Assembly (NCBI RefSeq): GCF_003286085.1
Contig: NW_020825288.1
Location: 10,478,001 to 10,542,000 of the forward strand
Length of the DNA stretch: 64,000 nt
Direction: 5' to 3'
Source: Drosophila persimilis
Taxonomy: Eukaryota; Arthropoda; Insecta; Diptera; Drosophilidae
Shown here one piece after another: positions 25,453-37,234 of the stretch; within the stretch, counting starts at the first letter, position 1, and each line of letters begins with the position of its first letter. Both the position numbers and the translations under genes were made by a program. The notes under the pieces were generated by a model, which ran no database searches, was not told the DNA's origin, and was given only the letters and a program-made list of their open reading frames with translations.

Positions 25453-25723
25453 CGTTCATGTATTTTTTGTGCTGTGTCTGTATTTTGTTTTTAGCCTTTG
25501 GAATAATATGCCCAGGCTCCTCAGTTTGTGCTGACAGTTAAGGGCTACGGGAAAGATACCCCGATATAAATATCAGTATGAAAGCTGTGAAACCCACTTC
25601 AGAAGGAGTGAGTGGAAAGTCCTTCGATAAAGTGTTGTTGTCGAGTGTTGTCACAAAACAGATATTCCGCATCCATTTTTTTTTTGATTTCGACAGACTA
25701 CAAAGGAGATAGTAACTGGCGAA

Positions 25724-27028
25724 TCAGGCGCCTTTCTTTGCCTTGAACAACAGACGATAGCCGATTTGGTGCAGCGGATAATGTGGAATCATGTACTCCA
25801 TCCGCTGATTGCGCATGAGGGCGCAGTATTGATAATCCTTCCATTTAACCATTGTAGTTTTGTGGCACAACTCCGATTTGCCGAATTTGAACAGCTCCCG
25901 CCTAAGCTCGACGAAGATTGGCCGCTGGGTGTATGTGATGTTTGTGAGAACCTTGTGCAGCCACTTAACGACTCTTGGAAAATTCATTATCGACGATCTA
26001 TCTTTGCACACCGTGCTGATATTTTTCGTGTTTGATGGATAGTAGTCCTCGAGGGGATTGGACATAACGCCGGCACGAGCGAGCGCACTTCTCCACTCCT
26101 CCCTGCGCGTGTCCTTCCAACTGCCGGCATAGGATATGGCTTCTCTAAATCCGCTGTCCCCTTGTTTGTTAAGAAAGCCAAAGCCTCTTGGTGTCTTCGG
26201 TCCGAGTAGGTCCTTGAAGCCCATATTTTGCTCAGCAGCATCTGATTTTTTCGCCAGATCTTCAATCTCCTCCACATCGTCATCATCTCGATCCTCTTCG
26301 TCTTCTGCTTCTGGTTCTGGTAATAATTCTGGGTCTGGGTCTAATTGTGTAACCTTCAACTCCTTTCTGGCACTGCTTACTGTACTCAATTTATTTTCCA
26401 TCACTTCTTCTTCATCCTTGTCTGATCCCTCCTCGTCGTCTTCCTGATCCATCGCAAGTACATCGTCAACTGGCTTTTCTTGGGATTGGACTACATCTCC
26501 ACCTTCTCCGTCGCCGTCGCCGTCTCTTGCTCTTGTCTTTTCTTGAGCTTCGTTAACTACTACCTCTCCCTCTCCTCCTCCTCCTCCTCCTCCTCCTCCC
26601 TCTCCTTCTCCGTCCCTTGCTCTAGGCTTTCGTTTCTCGTCATAGTTCTTAGTAGATCTATGCGAAGAAGTGATGTCCCCCGTTGTGTTTATTGCTCCCG
26701 TATACTCCCTCTTGGTTTGAGCATTGGCAAATGAGGGAATTTGGAAGAGTCGGATACCCCGACCAGCACTTATCGAATCTTTTGCCTGGTCGCTCAACCC
26801 AAGATCATAGTCGACCACCAGTCTGCTGCGATTACCAGCTATTTCCATCATGTGCGATGTATTCACTGGGTAAGTGCCTTGCGGTCCGACTAGATGACGG
26901 CGATTCAAGGGAATCGTCTAAAAGGATTTGAATGATTGGTTGAATGGTTTATCAAACTGTTTTTTTGATCGACTTACGGTAATAAAGCAACAGAGGCAGA
27001 GGAAAACCATCACGCTTATCTTGTACAT
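25724..27028 (-). CDS. Secreted acidic/Gly-rich three-cysteine-region protein, cluster gene 4 (414 aa, two exons)
   Basis: Exon 1 (27028-26978) encodes MYKISVMVFLCLCCFIT, a good signal peptide; a GTAAGT donor and 60-base intron lead in phase 0 to exon 2 (26917-25724). The middle is unusual: an uninterrupted Gly run within GEGE sequences, then long Asp/Glu tracts (MDQEDDEEGSDKDEEE and later DEEDRDDDDVEE), likely disordered. The C-terminal region matches its neighbours: WKDTR, STVCKDRSSI, ELCHKTT, YCALMRNQRMEYMIP and HYPLHQ, plus a basic tail ending KAKKGA not seen in the others. Fragments of this gene recur twice as relics (23768-24108 and 28990-29157). No function can be assigned from sequence. 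Confidence 0.75.
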
Positions 27029-27273
27029 TTTCGAGTATCCTAATTGTTTTATTCACAGCAAATTTAAGAAATAAATAACTCGAATATGCACATGTAACAC
27101 TATGAATTTTTATATTGGAAATGAGACTATTCCACAATTCCATTGGGGAATGAAAGAACAATGTATACTATGATAAAACAAAATCAATGCAGATCAAAAG
27201 ATCATCAGATGATCAGATCAAAAAATAGCAGCAGGACCCTCCATGGTGTTTAGTTTCAGCTTTAGCAGCACTA

Positions 27274-28707
27274 TTATGGACCTGGTTGGACCTGGTGGTA
27301 GGGATATTTGGGTACCAACGACTCCATCATCATGTGGCGCATTATCATACATTTCAAAAACATTTGAACTGGAACCGAATCCGAACTGTGGCAGAATAAC
27401 AATGGCATACCCGATGTGCCATTTGCCTTTCGAAATGCAGGGTAAAGGCGCCTCTTGCCGTACGGCTTTTTATAGATATGGGGCTTAATATAGTTCATAA
27501 CCATATCCGTTCCACTAATGGTTGATTTGTTCCAGCACACGGTGTTTATCTTCCCATCATCGGGATAGAACTCCATTATTGGACTCGACTCTAGGCGTAT
27601 TCTAGGTTGTCGGCTTTGGTGCTGGAAATGGTAACGCGTGTCCTTCCACACAGGTGCTTCGGTATGTATCATTTGATCATCTTCCAGTACCGCGTCCATC
27701 ATCAACACGTTCTGCGGACTCACCAGATATTTCATCGGTATTGTAAGCTCCATGGGAATTTCACGGGTGGTTTTTTGTACCTGGCTTCTGAATCCGGATG
27801 GGGGGCTACTGAGGTTTTGAAAATATGTGATCGGACCAGGATCCAGCAGCATCAGTCCTAGATTTCTGGTTGCTGGAACCGTGGAAGCGTTCGATGTCAC
27901 TCCGATTTTCCGTGTCTTTCGATCATCGACCCCAACGCTCCGATGGATTGACGTCAAGGACGTCGTGCGTCTTATTTGGGAACGATTTTTAGTCTGCGGT
28001 CTGCCCTCGCCTTTAATATGAGATTTTTGTATTGATGACGCACTGAGGTTTTGAGCATTTGTGGCCGGACGCGGATCCAGCAGCAACAGTCCTTGATTTC
28101 TGGTTGCTGGAAACATGGAAGTATTCGGAGTTACTCCGATTTTCCGTGTTTTTGGATCCTTAGCGCCAACGCTCAGACGGGTTGAGCTTAAAGGAACCAC
28201 GACCCGTACGTGGGAACGCTTTTTACTCAGCCTTTTGTCTTCGTTTTCTTTTTCGATATTAATATCTGATTTGCGTCCTGATGGGGTACTGAAGTTTTGA
28301 GAATTTGTGGTCGGACGAAGATCCAGCAGCACCAGCCTCTTTTCATTTCCGATTCCTTGGACCTTTGCTTTTCTGTTGGAATCAAATGTTTTCGATCTAA
28401 AATACCACCAGTCATGAGTTGTGGAATTAACTTTGGAAATGGCAAGTCCCTTGGATGTGGTTGTCCGTGGCGGGTGTTTGAAGAAGCTTGAAGAAGGCTT
28501 TAAGTGGACACGAACCGTGGACGCTGGCAGTGTAGGTGCGGCTCTGATTATCTGCATTTATTCGGGAAAGAGATAAGTTTAGTAACGTTCAAAAATTATG
28601 GAATGGAAATGGAAATACATTCGAACCACCCCCCTCCAACACCATCCACGGGTACTTACGCAGATCAGGCAACCCATGAACAGGGCAAAAAACAAATGGT
28701 TCAACAT
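27274..28707 (-). CDS. Secreted repeat-containing three-cysteine-region protein, cluster gene 5 (441 aa, two exons)
   Basis: Exon 1 (28707-28660) encodes MLNHLFFALFMGCLIC, with a GTAAGT donor. The 108-base intron ends at ATGCAG, and exon 2 (28551-27274) begins IIRAAPTLPAS in phase 0. An upstream in-frame ATG inside the intron end could be mistaken for a start; the leader exon is preferred because every neighbour has one. The central part holds 2.3 tandem repeats of about 80 residues (about 240 bases), each with KTRKIGVT, PATRN and LLLDP-like motifs. The C-terminal region has WKDTRYHFQHQSRQPR, NTVCWNKSTI, LFCHSSD, KCMIMRH and PKYPYHQ. It is closest to the gene at 29238-30762, including a similar upstream segment. 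Function unknown. Confidence 0.75.
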
Positions 28708-28989
28708 TCAGGACAACCCTTACCGATTTCACTGTCAATTTAAAACACTAAGAGTTTCCCTGTGAAGATTTCAATTGTACACAAATGGCAACAAATATTT
28801 AAATTCTGTCAGTAAATTGGGTATACAATTGAAGGGCATACTAAGGGAGGTTTCATTGCTGCCATTGAATTGTCTTACCGACTTTCCTTCACTTTCACAA
28901 TCGAACATTGAGTTGGATGGATTGCACACTCTATATAATCTCTATAGAGATTTGTGCTTTAGCTCATTCAGTTGGCGAATGGGAAAGGA

Positions 28990-29157
28990 ATGAGTGGGAA
29001 GTCCTTAGGGACAGTAAGAGTGTTGCAAATTGAAAGACATATATTCGGCATCGACTTTATTTGACTTTCACAGACTACAAAGGATATAGTACGTGGTGAA
29101 TCAGGCGCCTTTCTTTGCCTTGAACAACAGACGATAGCCGAGATTTGGTGCAGCCTC
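28990..29157 (-). pseudogene. Relic of the 3' end of a cluster-gene-4 copy
   Basis: About 170 bases align with the last codons and 3' flank of the gene at 25724-27028 (window about 25610-25780). On the minus strand they still spell the tail YRLLFKAKKGA followed by a stop, but no upstream coding sequence is attached. It lies between genes 5 and 6 in the same orientation. It contains the only AATAAA (29061-29056) downstream of gene 6, so gene 6 may now use the relic's poly(A) signal. Confidence 0.7.
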
Positions 29158-29237
29158 TCCAAAGATCAGCAGAACACTCCATGGTGTTCTGTTTCAGTTC
29201 CAGTTCCAGTTTTCCGATCCAGATTTACAAAACAGGC

Positions 29238-30762
29238 CTACTGTGGACCTGCTTGGACCTGGTGGTATGGATATTTGGGCATCACAGACTCAAAGGCCAT
29301 GTGGCGATTAGTGGTGCATTCCAGAAATGAAAAGACAGAAGTTTGGTCAGCGGTGTGGCAATAAACTAGGAGTTTAATGCGGGTTAAATCGTCCCGCCAT
29401 TTCCTGTCAAGGTTTCTTTTGCCGTAGGACTTCTGATAGATATAGGGCTTAATAAAGCTCGTAACAATATCCGTTCCCATGATTGTTGACGCATCCCTGC
29501 ACACGACATCTATATTCTTATCTTCGGGGTAGTACTCCAGCAATGGATTGGACTCTAAGCGGAGTCGGGGCTGTCGGCTGTTGTGCTGGAAATGGTACCG
29601 CGTGTCCATCCACACAGGTGGGTCGGTGTATACTATTGTATTAGTCTTTAGGTAATGGTCAATATCCTCATCCTCCTCATCCTCCTCCTCATCCTCCTCA
29701 TCCTCCTTATCTTCTTCTTCTTCCTCCTCCTCCTCCTCCTCCTCCTCCTCGTCGTTCTCCTCCTCCGCATTCCTGGGCAGATATTTGATCGCCTTCTCGT
29801 ACTTTGCTCTGGCCAGATATTTCATTGGTATTGTAAGCTCCACGGGAATAGAAATATTACGGTGTATTTTATGTCCGTTTGCGTTTGCGACCAGTTTTCT
29901 GGTTGAACGCCTCATACTCATCTGCCTGCTTTTTTTGGGCCCGGATGGGCTACTGAGGCCCATCAGTAATAGCCCTTGATTTCTGGTTGGAGTCAGTCGG
30001 CTCTTCCATGTCTCTGGACGCTTAATCGTAGAGTGCGGACGGCTTGACCTCAAAGGAGTTTGGGCAGGCTTCTTAGTCTGAATTCTGTCTTTGGTTTTTT
30101 CTTCGCCATCAATATTAGATTTGAGTCCGGGTAAACTACGGTTGCCTTGAGCATTTTTGGTCGAGCGATGAACCAGCACCAGCCCTAGATTTCTGGTTTC
30201 TGGGACACTGGAAACGTACGGAATCAATGTGTTTTTTCGAGTCTTTGGATACTTGGACCCGAGGCTTGAATGGTTCGAGCTTAAAGGCGCCGTGATCCTA
30301 GCTCCAAGTCTCTGAAGGATTGAGCTTAAAACAGGCTTGAGCTTGACAGGATCGGTGGGTGCCCTGAGCGTGTTCCGAAGTGCAGTCGGGGCGGGATTTG
30401 TGGCAACATATGCCACAAAAGCGCTGTTTTGTCTGCCGCCTTCGGGGACTTTTGTTTCGGTGATTGAATTATATGTGGATCCTGATGGGGTCCAGTCAAC
30501 TTCAGCCACTGTTGTTCGACTAACATGCAACAGCGTTGGAGGCTGGAACTGGTCACGATCGGTGGATGATGGAAGTGTAGGTGCGGCTCTGATTATCTGC
30601 ATTTTTTCGGGATAGAAATAAGTACATATGTACATATGTATGTATATCGCGCATCGCTCAGAAATAGTGGAATGGAAAGCCATCCCCTCCCCGGGTACTC
30701 ACGGAAATCAGGCATCCGATACACAGAGCAGAGACCAAGTAAATATTTGTTTGTTCAATCAT
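29238..30762 (-). CDS. Secreted acidic-tract three-cysteine-region protein, cluster gene 6 (472 aa, two exons)
   Basis: Exon 1 (30762-30703) encodes MIEQTNIYLVSALCIGCLIS, followed by a GTGAGT donor. The 106-base intron ends ATGCAG, and exon 2 (30596-29238) begins IIRAAPTLPSS, as in gene 5. The middle keeps degraded versions of the gene 5 repeat (KTRKN, PETRNLGLVL, TPTRNQGLLL), then a basic part, a PVELTIPMKYLARAKYE segment, and a run of more than 30 Glu/Asp residues encoded by a TCC/TCA-type repeat (29654-29760). The C-terminal region has WMDTRYHFQHNSRQPR, DVVCRDASTI, VYCHTAD, ECTTNRH and PKYPYHQ. It is the rightmost member of the cluster. Secretion is inferred; function unknown. Confidence 0.75.
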
Positions 30763-30802
30763 TTGGGGACTCACTGCCAATTTAAGATACTAAGTGTTTC
30801 GT

Positions 30803-30920
30803 AGCTAAGATTCCCATTCAAAATGGAAGTTCTGTCAAGAAATAGAGTATAAAATGGAAGGGCATACTGAGAGAAGGTTCATTGCTGCCATTGATTTTTC
30901 TTACCGACTTTCCTTCACTC
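30803..30920 (-). promoter_or_regulatory. Upstream block of gene 6 shared with gene 5
   Basis: This stretch, 40-160 bases upstream of the gene 6 start codon, is clearly similar to 28777-28894 upstream of gene 5, including a segment reading TCAGTATGCCCTTC (gene 6) or TTAGTATGCCCTTC (gene 5) on the minus strand, which could be an initiator. The block is either a retained promoter or simply recent duplication. Confidence 0.4.
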
Positions 30921-33900
30921 TCTCTCTCAATCTCTTTACCCCTTCCCTCTCTTTCCGCGTGTCTCTCATTGCGATATAGATACTCGTAGAATGCACACGG
31001 CGGAGAGCTGCCAGAAGTAACTGGAACTGGGTAACACCTTCGGAGAGACATAAAGACAGACCGACAGAGAGACAGACAGACAGACACTTGGCCAACACAA
31101 AGCCACTTGGCTGAAAAGAGCGGCTCAAGGTCATCACGCCACCACACTAACAACAAAATACACACAAACCAAAAGCAACAAACCAAAACAGAAACCAAAG
31201 TTAACCATAGCCATAGTCGATTCTCCCGTCAAAGTGATACCCCGTACTCGAAACACTCTTCTCGGCTTGAGCATGATGTTGATTTCCCATAACATAACGG
31301 ATGCAGACAAATCTTGGTTTATAGAGAAGTATAGAGAACTGCCTGGATCTTCCTTCAGCATTTTCTGGTTATCAATGCTGTTGCTTTTGGTTTATTGTAC
31401 AAATTTGGAGAGAACTTGGTTTTATTTTGATTCGACAAAATTAGGCAATAAACTAAAATGAAGTAATGTAAAATAATATATATAGTAATAATCTGAACCC
31501 CACACACCCATATTTGAAAGAAAATTTTCATTTTTCAGGTACTAACATAGCGAAATGAAACAGAAATTCAATTAAATATATTAAAAATATATGAGAGTCT
31601 TTTTAATGCGGCTTGTATTTAATGTAAATCTAAAACACTTTAAAACAATTATAATATTCCATTTTTAGGAAATATATTTATTCGAAAAATGAACTACTAT
31701 ATAATTAATTTAAATATAAAATATATTTTATCTATTTAAAAATACACATTGTTTTTGAACGGATACGAAATTAGAATAACTCAATTGATTGATTTTGGAA
31801 CTGATCTCCGACAATGTCAAATGCCTCTGGCTGGCAAATAGGAACGACTGAAGGAAAATATACTGCTATACATTTGAAAATGCAGGAGTAATTAATCCGT
31901 TCTCAGTGCTTTTTCTCTGGCTGTATATCAAAAAGACTTCCATACGTCTGCTGCATAGATTTATATGTAATCTATATACCGACTGATGCTCTACAATTAC
32001 AGGGTATCAAGCAACTGCAAATCTCTTGACAGCAAACGCCGTCGTTGTCCAGCTGCATCGCCAAAGAGCAGTTCAAGTCGTACTTTCAGCTATCTTCCCC
32101 GACACCCCGCTGCCCCGTCTGCCACTCTCAATGGCCTCGAATAAGCTGCAGCAACAGCAGCCGCAGCCGCAGCAGCAACAGCAAAATCGGGCTGACGAAA
32201 TCACGAAGTATTTGAATTGAATGAGCCACGAACCAAAGTGCGGCCCAGAAGGGGTTGGATGGGGACCAGTGGAGGGGTGGGGTGGAGGGGTGGAGCAGTA
32301 CTGAGGAGTGAAGGGGCTGCAAAAAGGCACAAAGGCAAGGCGAAGCGTGTACTAATAGATGGAGTTGTATCGCACAGAAGGGGCTCCCATCTACCATCTA
32401 CACAGATCTACACGGATCTATTAAATATTTATACCACTAGTACTGGATGGACTTGATTTCCGCTTAAGCGGTTTATCACTGTACTTTAGGCAAGGCTTGA
32501 GCTGCAAAAATTTCACACAGTATTTCAATTGCACTTCAAGGGGAGTGTGCGAATGTGTGAATGGATTGTGTAGCTGTCAGATACATCTCGGAAAAATTAC
32601 ACCACTGTAAGACTTCCTCCGTTCTCTGTATCTCTCTCTCTCTCTGTCTCTTTTCTTCAATCGATCTTCCCTTTTATTACAAATCAATGGAATGCTAGTC
32701 GTACACTCGCTGATCAAATAAACCGAAAGCTGCTCCATGCTCCATGCTCCATGCTCCATGCCCCATGCCCCATGCCCATATACCCAGCATTGATGATCAT
32801 CATCTATGGTTGTTGTCGCCTTGTGGGCGTCATCAAAGTTGCCGTTCACTTGCGATATTCCTCTCGGCTTGGTGGCGGGCTGGTGGGCGGCGCCCCAGCG
32901 ACTCGACAACTGCTGTGGCTCTGTGGGGCCCTGGCTTTGGTGGCGTGCCTCGGTGGCATTTGGTGTCATTTGAAGTTAATTGCTGGGAACGGGCTCCAGC
33001 CCGGATTTGTGTCAACTCTTAAGGTTAGCCACGTAATTATGATCGTTGGCTTTTGGTGTCTTTAATTCTGTTCTTTTTTTCGATTGAAAGACATGCACAT
33101 GAGAGCAGGAGAAATAGGAGTATTGTAGAAGTATTGTTGAAGCGAGAGGTCACTAGCTGTCCGATCTTGCATATATAAGAAATATATATACTTATATCCG
33201 GTACAATCAAGGCTAAATGTTTAACATGGAGCCTTATAAACCTTCATCTAAATTGAATGGCTTTGAAAAAAAAAAGAAAAAAAAAACCGAAGCTTTTAAT
33301 ACACTTGAAGATCAATTATTACAACATATTTTAAGTCGTTGTACCTATATATTTTTCGTTTTTAGCAAAATTTCCATCTCAAGAAAAATTATTGATCACG
33401 GATTAGTGATCGATTTCTTACGATATTTCTGCTGAACGCTGATTAACGACTACAAGTAGTACGATTATTTTCATGATGCATGAAGCATTGCTGTTTTCCA
33501 TAGCTGAACTATCGAATAGAATACTCACTGAATCGGAAAGAATGAGAATTTGTTGTTAGAATTTGATGGTTACCTGAATTGGTATAAAACTCGATTGATA
33601 TGAATTTCGTATCATAAGACTTAGACATTTTTGACCGATCGGCCCTATACCATCCGTAAAGTCTTGAATCTCATAGCGATATCTCTTAAATCTCTTAATG
33701 CCGCCAGATGGGTCATTCCGCCCACTGTGCGATGGCATTTACACAATATAGTCATCGGCAAGCTGTATAACAGAGAGATATCGTAATAATCCTTCGTTTT
33801 CTGTGCTGAAAGCCTCTAAGTCAAAAACTCTATTAAACGATCTCTGCTAGGGTATACGCCAAGCCAACTTTTTCCCGCTGTGCACCTCTCACCGCAGCCT

Positions 33901-36683
33901 CTTCACCTTTGCCCCCCGCAGCACCAACTCCTCATTCGAGTCAGCTTTTCTTTGTGCCCGCTTGGGAGTGTGAGAAAACTGCTCGAAGAGAAACATGTAC
34001 AGAAAGATGGAGATGGAGGCGAAGACGTCTCGCTCGTTGTGAGTGGAGGGTCCGTCAGGGCCTGAGTCCCGTTAGACGAGGCTTGGAAAAGGGCAAAGCC
34101 ACCTTACACATACACATGGGTACATGGATACATAGATACTAGATACATACGTATTTGTAGAGTTAGGATCCGCTGCAACAAAAATTGGTCTGAGGAAATG
34201 CGAGTAACCGAAACATCGATTTCGAAACATCACCCAGCCTTTCGGCTTTCATTTCGATTATGAAATCCCAAACCAAAAGATAGTGGAAAGAGAGGGAGAG
34301 AGAGAGCGAGAGAAGGAGTGAGAGAGAGGGATGCAAAGTGGTTGGTTTCCGTCTTTGCATTGAAAGTTTTCCCTGGGAAGTTTTCACTGGACCCTGAGCA
34401 CTGGAGACCCTTGGACACTGGTGAGGTATTCAGGTCAAGCACTTCAATGCGTTGGGCAACAAGACGGCTTGCGTTTCAAGAGGAAATCCCTAAGAGTGTG
34501 ACCCCCCCAAAAAAAGAGCAGCTGGCGATGGACACAATTCTAAATTTCGTAGTTCTTACTTTTTATTGCTAAGCTCTTTGCTTTTGTTGTGTGATTCAAC
34601 ATCCATTCGATTTCGTTTTGTCGGCCGACTCCTTGCTGGCAAACCAGTTTTAGAATTGGCCAAAACGCTAAATAACAAAAACAGCGGACGATATACATAG
34701 TTGTCTTCGAGAATCCCACGCAGAACGCGTTTCAGTCAGTCAGCCAGGCTTTCGTTAACAAAGTGCACGACTTTGGTCTAATAAAACAAATAGATACGAC
34801 ACTCAAAGATACGGATACAGATACAGATACAGATACAGATACAGATACAGATACAGAGAGGCAACCCCCCTCCCACGCACAGGCAGCACAGCGAAGGTTG
34901 GAGAGTCTCGCCTTCCTCGTGGAGAGTTTCTTAATTAAAAGCAAATTTCATCTCAAACACAGCAGCAGCGGCAGCAGCAGCAGCAGCGGCAACAACAAAC
35001 AATTAAGCAATTAATTTATTTCAGCTGGTGGCACTTTGAATAGCGGGAAAAAATCAAGCCGAGTAGTAAATGGCCCGTCAGGCAGGCAAACCTGTTGATC
35101 GACAGAGGCCCCAGAGAACCCAGAACCTCGATCGACTCGTAGTCGCACTTCGCTACTTCTCGGGCAGTGCCCACAGTTACGGCCCTACCGGTGGAGAGAG
35201 ATACATATGTACACCCCTTGGGACTCGCCACACGAGCACCTTGCATTTCACAAGGGAATGCAAATGGATGGATGGATGGATGCACTTGGTACGTAGTCCG
35301 CTCTGATGAATCATTTTGATTGGTGACTCATGGCTCACAATTATTGTAATTATCTATCTATTCCAACCAAATCTAACATTGAATCGAAACCATATGTATA
35401 TTGGACGTTCTTAAGGGTTTATAAATAAGGCCTAAAAGTAATGCCAGGATGCCAGGCAAAATTCAAGATTTTGTGAATGATTTCCTATATACATATGTAT
35501 GTATATCCATCCAATAGACGAAGAAATTAGGGATATACTGAATATCGGGTATAAAAGTAATGAAGCGGTCCTTGCCGCACGGTTCTGAAAGGCAGCCCCA
35601 CAATTCCCAAAGAAACTCATTTGTGTTAAATCTGAAGGCACTTCCCCAATCGCCAGATCATTTGCTTGACCAAATGATTGACGATCTTTTCCAGGCATGA
35701 TCTAATGATCCCTTAAATGGCTAAAAATAGCCCGATACGCTCCCCAGCGGGTACCTGGTTTTGGGTAACGCCCCAGTTCGCCGTTCGCTGGAGTTACCCA
35801 AGTTGTAGGTCCATTTCCACCTGGGGGACACCCCCAGCAGACCCAGCCCTATTCGATCGATGGGGAAAATATCGAGTCATTTCGGTTTCAGTTAGACGCG
35901 CGACCGAGAGAGGAGTACTTTATAGTAGAGACGCCGCCGCCGGCACGCTTCTGGCCAAAACCCGTTTTGTTTTTTTTTTTGTTTTTTTTTTTTGTAGATG
36001 GATGGATGGCATTTGGAATCGCTGTTGTTGTTGCTGCTGTTGCACTTGGAATGCGCCCGCCTCCCATGCTAGAGATTTCCCCCGCACGACGCTATTTTTA
36101 GCTGCCTCGCAGAAACTTCATTGAAATGCAATCAATTTGCAAGTGGTGCAAAGAGAGGGAGAGCGAGAGCCACCCACTTGAAAGAGAGTGCGAGAGAGAG
36201 AGTGGTGTTTTGTGCTGAGCATGCAAACGACCAGAGAGAACAGAAACCGAAAGAGCAAAAGAAAAGAGCAGAAGAAGACGACGACGACGACGACGACCAC
36301 GAACACGTCGAAGAAGAAGCCGCAGCGTCGGCAGAACGAAACGAGGACGACGAAACTGCATTGTTGTCATATTTCGTAATACGCTGAGGCAGCAGCCCCT
36401 CCAAAATGCATTGCTCCAGGGAAGGGGAAGGCGGAAGGGGAGAGGGGAGAGTGGAAGAGGTTGGGTTGTGGCAGCAGGTCACAGCGGAACAGCGCAGAGC
36501 GAGGCGAGGAGAAGGAACAAGCTTTATTTCAACATAAGCTTATCATCAGGCTGGAGAGAGAGCCAGAGACCCTCAGAGAGAGCGAGAGAGAGAGAGAGCA
36601 GCACTCACGTAAGGGCAGAGCGCCAACGCAGCGGGGCTGTTGCGCATGTGTGTGCGTTTGAGCAAGTCAAAATGTCAAGTTGC

Positions 36684-36715
<32 letters not shown>

Positions 36716-36901
36716 TTCTCTCGCTCTTACTCTCTTTCGCTGCGTTCGCAACGCTTTCGGCGGCCTGACTCTGGCCTCTGCTGCTGGCCATTTGGAACCA
36801 TTCCGAATGGCTCCATCCATTCCATTTCATCCGCTCGTCCGTCCACATCCACTTGCGTTTTTTGTATTGTTTTATTTCGGCCCAAGGCTTGGGCTTCAGA
36901 C

Positions 36902-36938
<37 letters not shown>

Positions 36939-37202
36939 GGCAAGCAATGCTCATTTATCACATTTGAAACTCTGAATTAAAATACGCGAAACGGGAGCAG
37001 GGCTACGATATTATTATCCACCCAGGCCCCAAAGCACGAAACAGGCGCGCGCATGTTCGTCGTCGTGGCAGCCCCCCACACACGCTCACAAGTCCAGACC
37101 GCCCCCCAGCCGCACCAGCAGCTCCCATCCGCAGCCCAGGCCCCAGCCCCAGCCCCAGCCACAGCCCCAGCCACAGCCGCAGCCCCAAAGAAACGTCCGC
37201 TC
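30921..37202. other. Non-coding stretch between the six-gene cluster and the 37.2 kb promoter
   Basis: No gene I can support. It includes an AT-rich island (about 31440-31780), (CATGCTC)n near 32733-32770, (GATACA)7 near 34814-34856, CAG/CTG-type repeats (34961-34987, 36676-36716), and several long GA tracts (for example 36573-36600 and 36907-36942). The GA tracts close to the 37.2 kb promoter are of the kind bound by GAGA factor. Confidence 0.55.
34814..34856. repeat. (GATACA)7 microsatellite
   Basis: Seven near-perfect copies of the hexamer GATACA; no coding context. Confidence 0.85.
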
Positions 37203-37234
37203 AGTTCGTGTTTCGTGATCAACGCTCTCGGTTG
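37201..37234 (+). promoter_or_regulatory. Inr + DPE core promoter, candidate ttk start
   Basis: TCAGTT at 37201-37206 fits the Drosophila initiator TCAKTY exactly, with +1 at 37203. GGTTG at 37230-37234 occupies exactly +28 to +32 and fits the DPE consensus RGWYV. No TATA box is needed in this class. The downstream 470 bases end at a strong GTAAGT donor, so this looks like the first non-coding exon of a plus-strand transcript. ttk is the only plus-strand gene that follows, about 15 kb away. Motifs are seen; assignment to ttk is inference. Confidence 0.5.

Noticed and set aside
26908-26908. TTG start for cluster gene 4
   Set aside because: A signal-peptide exon with a perfect donor upstream (27028-26978) joins in phase to this frame, so the TTG is internal.
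30597-30683. ATG-started N-terminal extension of gene 6 through its intron
   Set aside because: It crosses the conserved ATGCAG acceptor shared with gene 5, and the leader exon model matches all other members.
36411-36935. 174-codon plus-strand frame with a Cys run
   Set aside because: Built from CTG/TTG and GA repeats; the Cys run is a frame-shifted CAG-type repeat.
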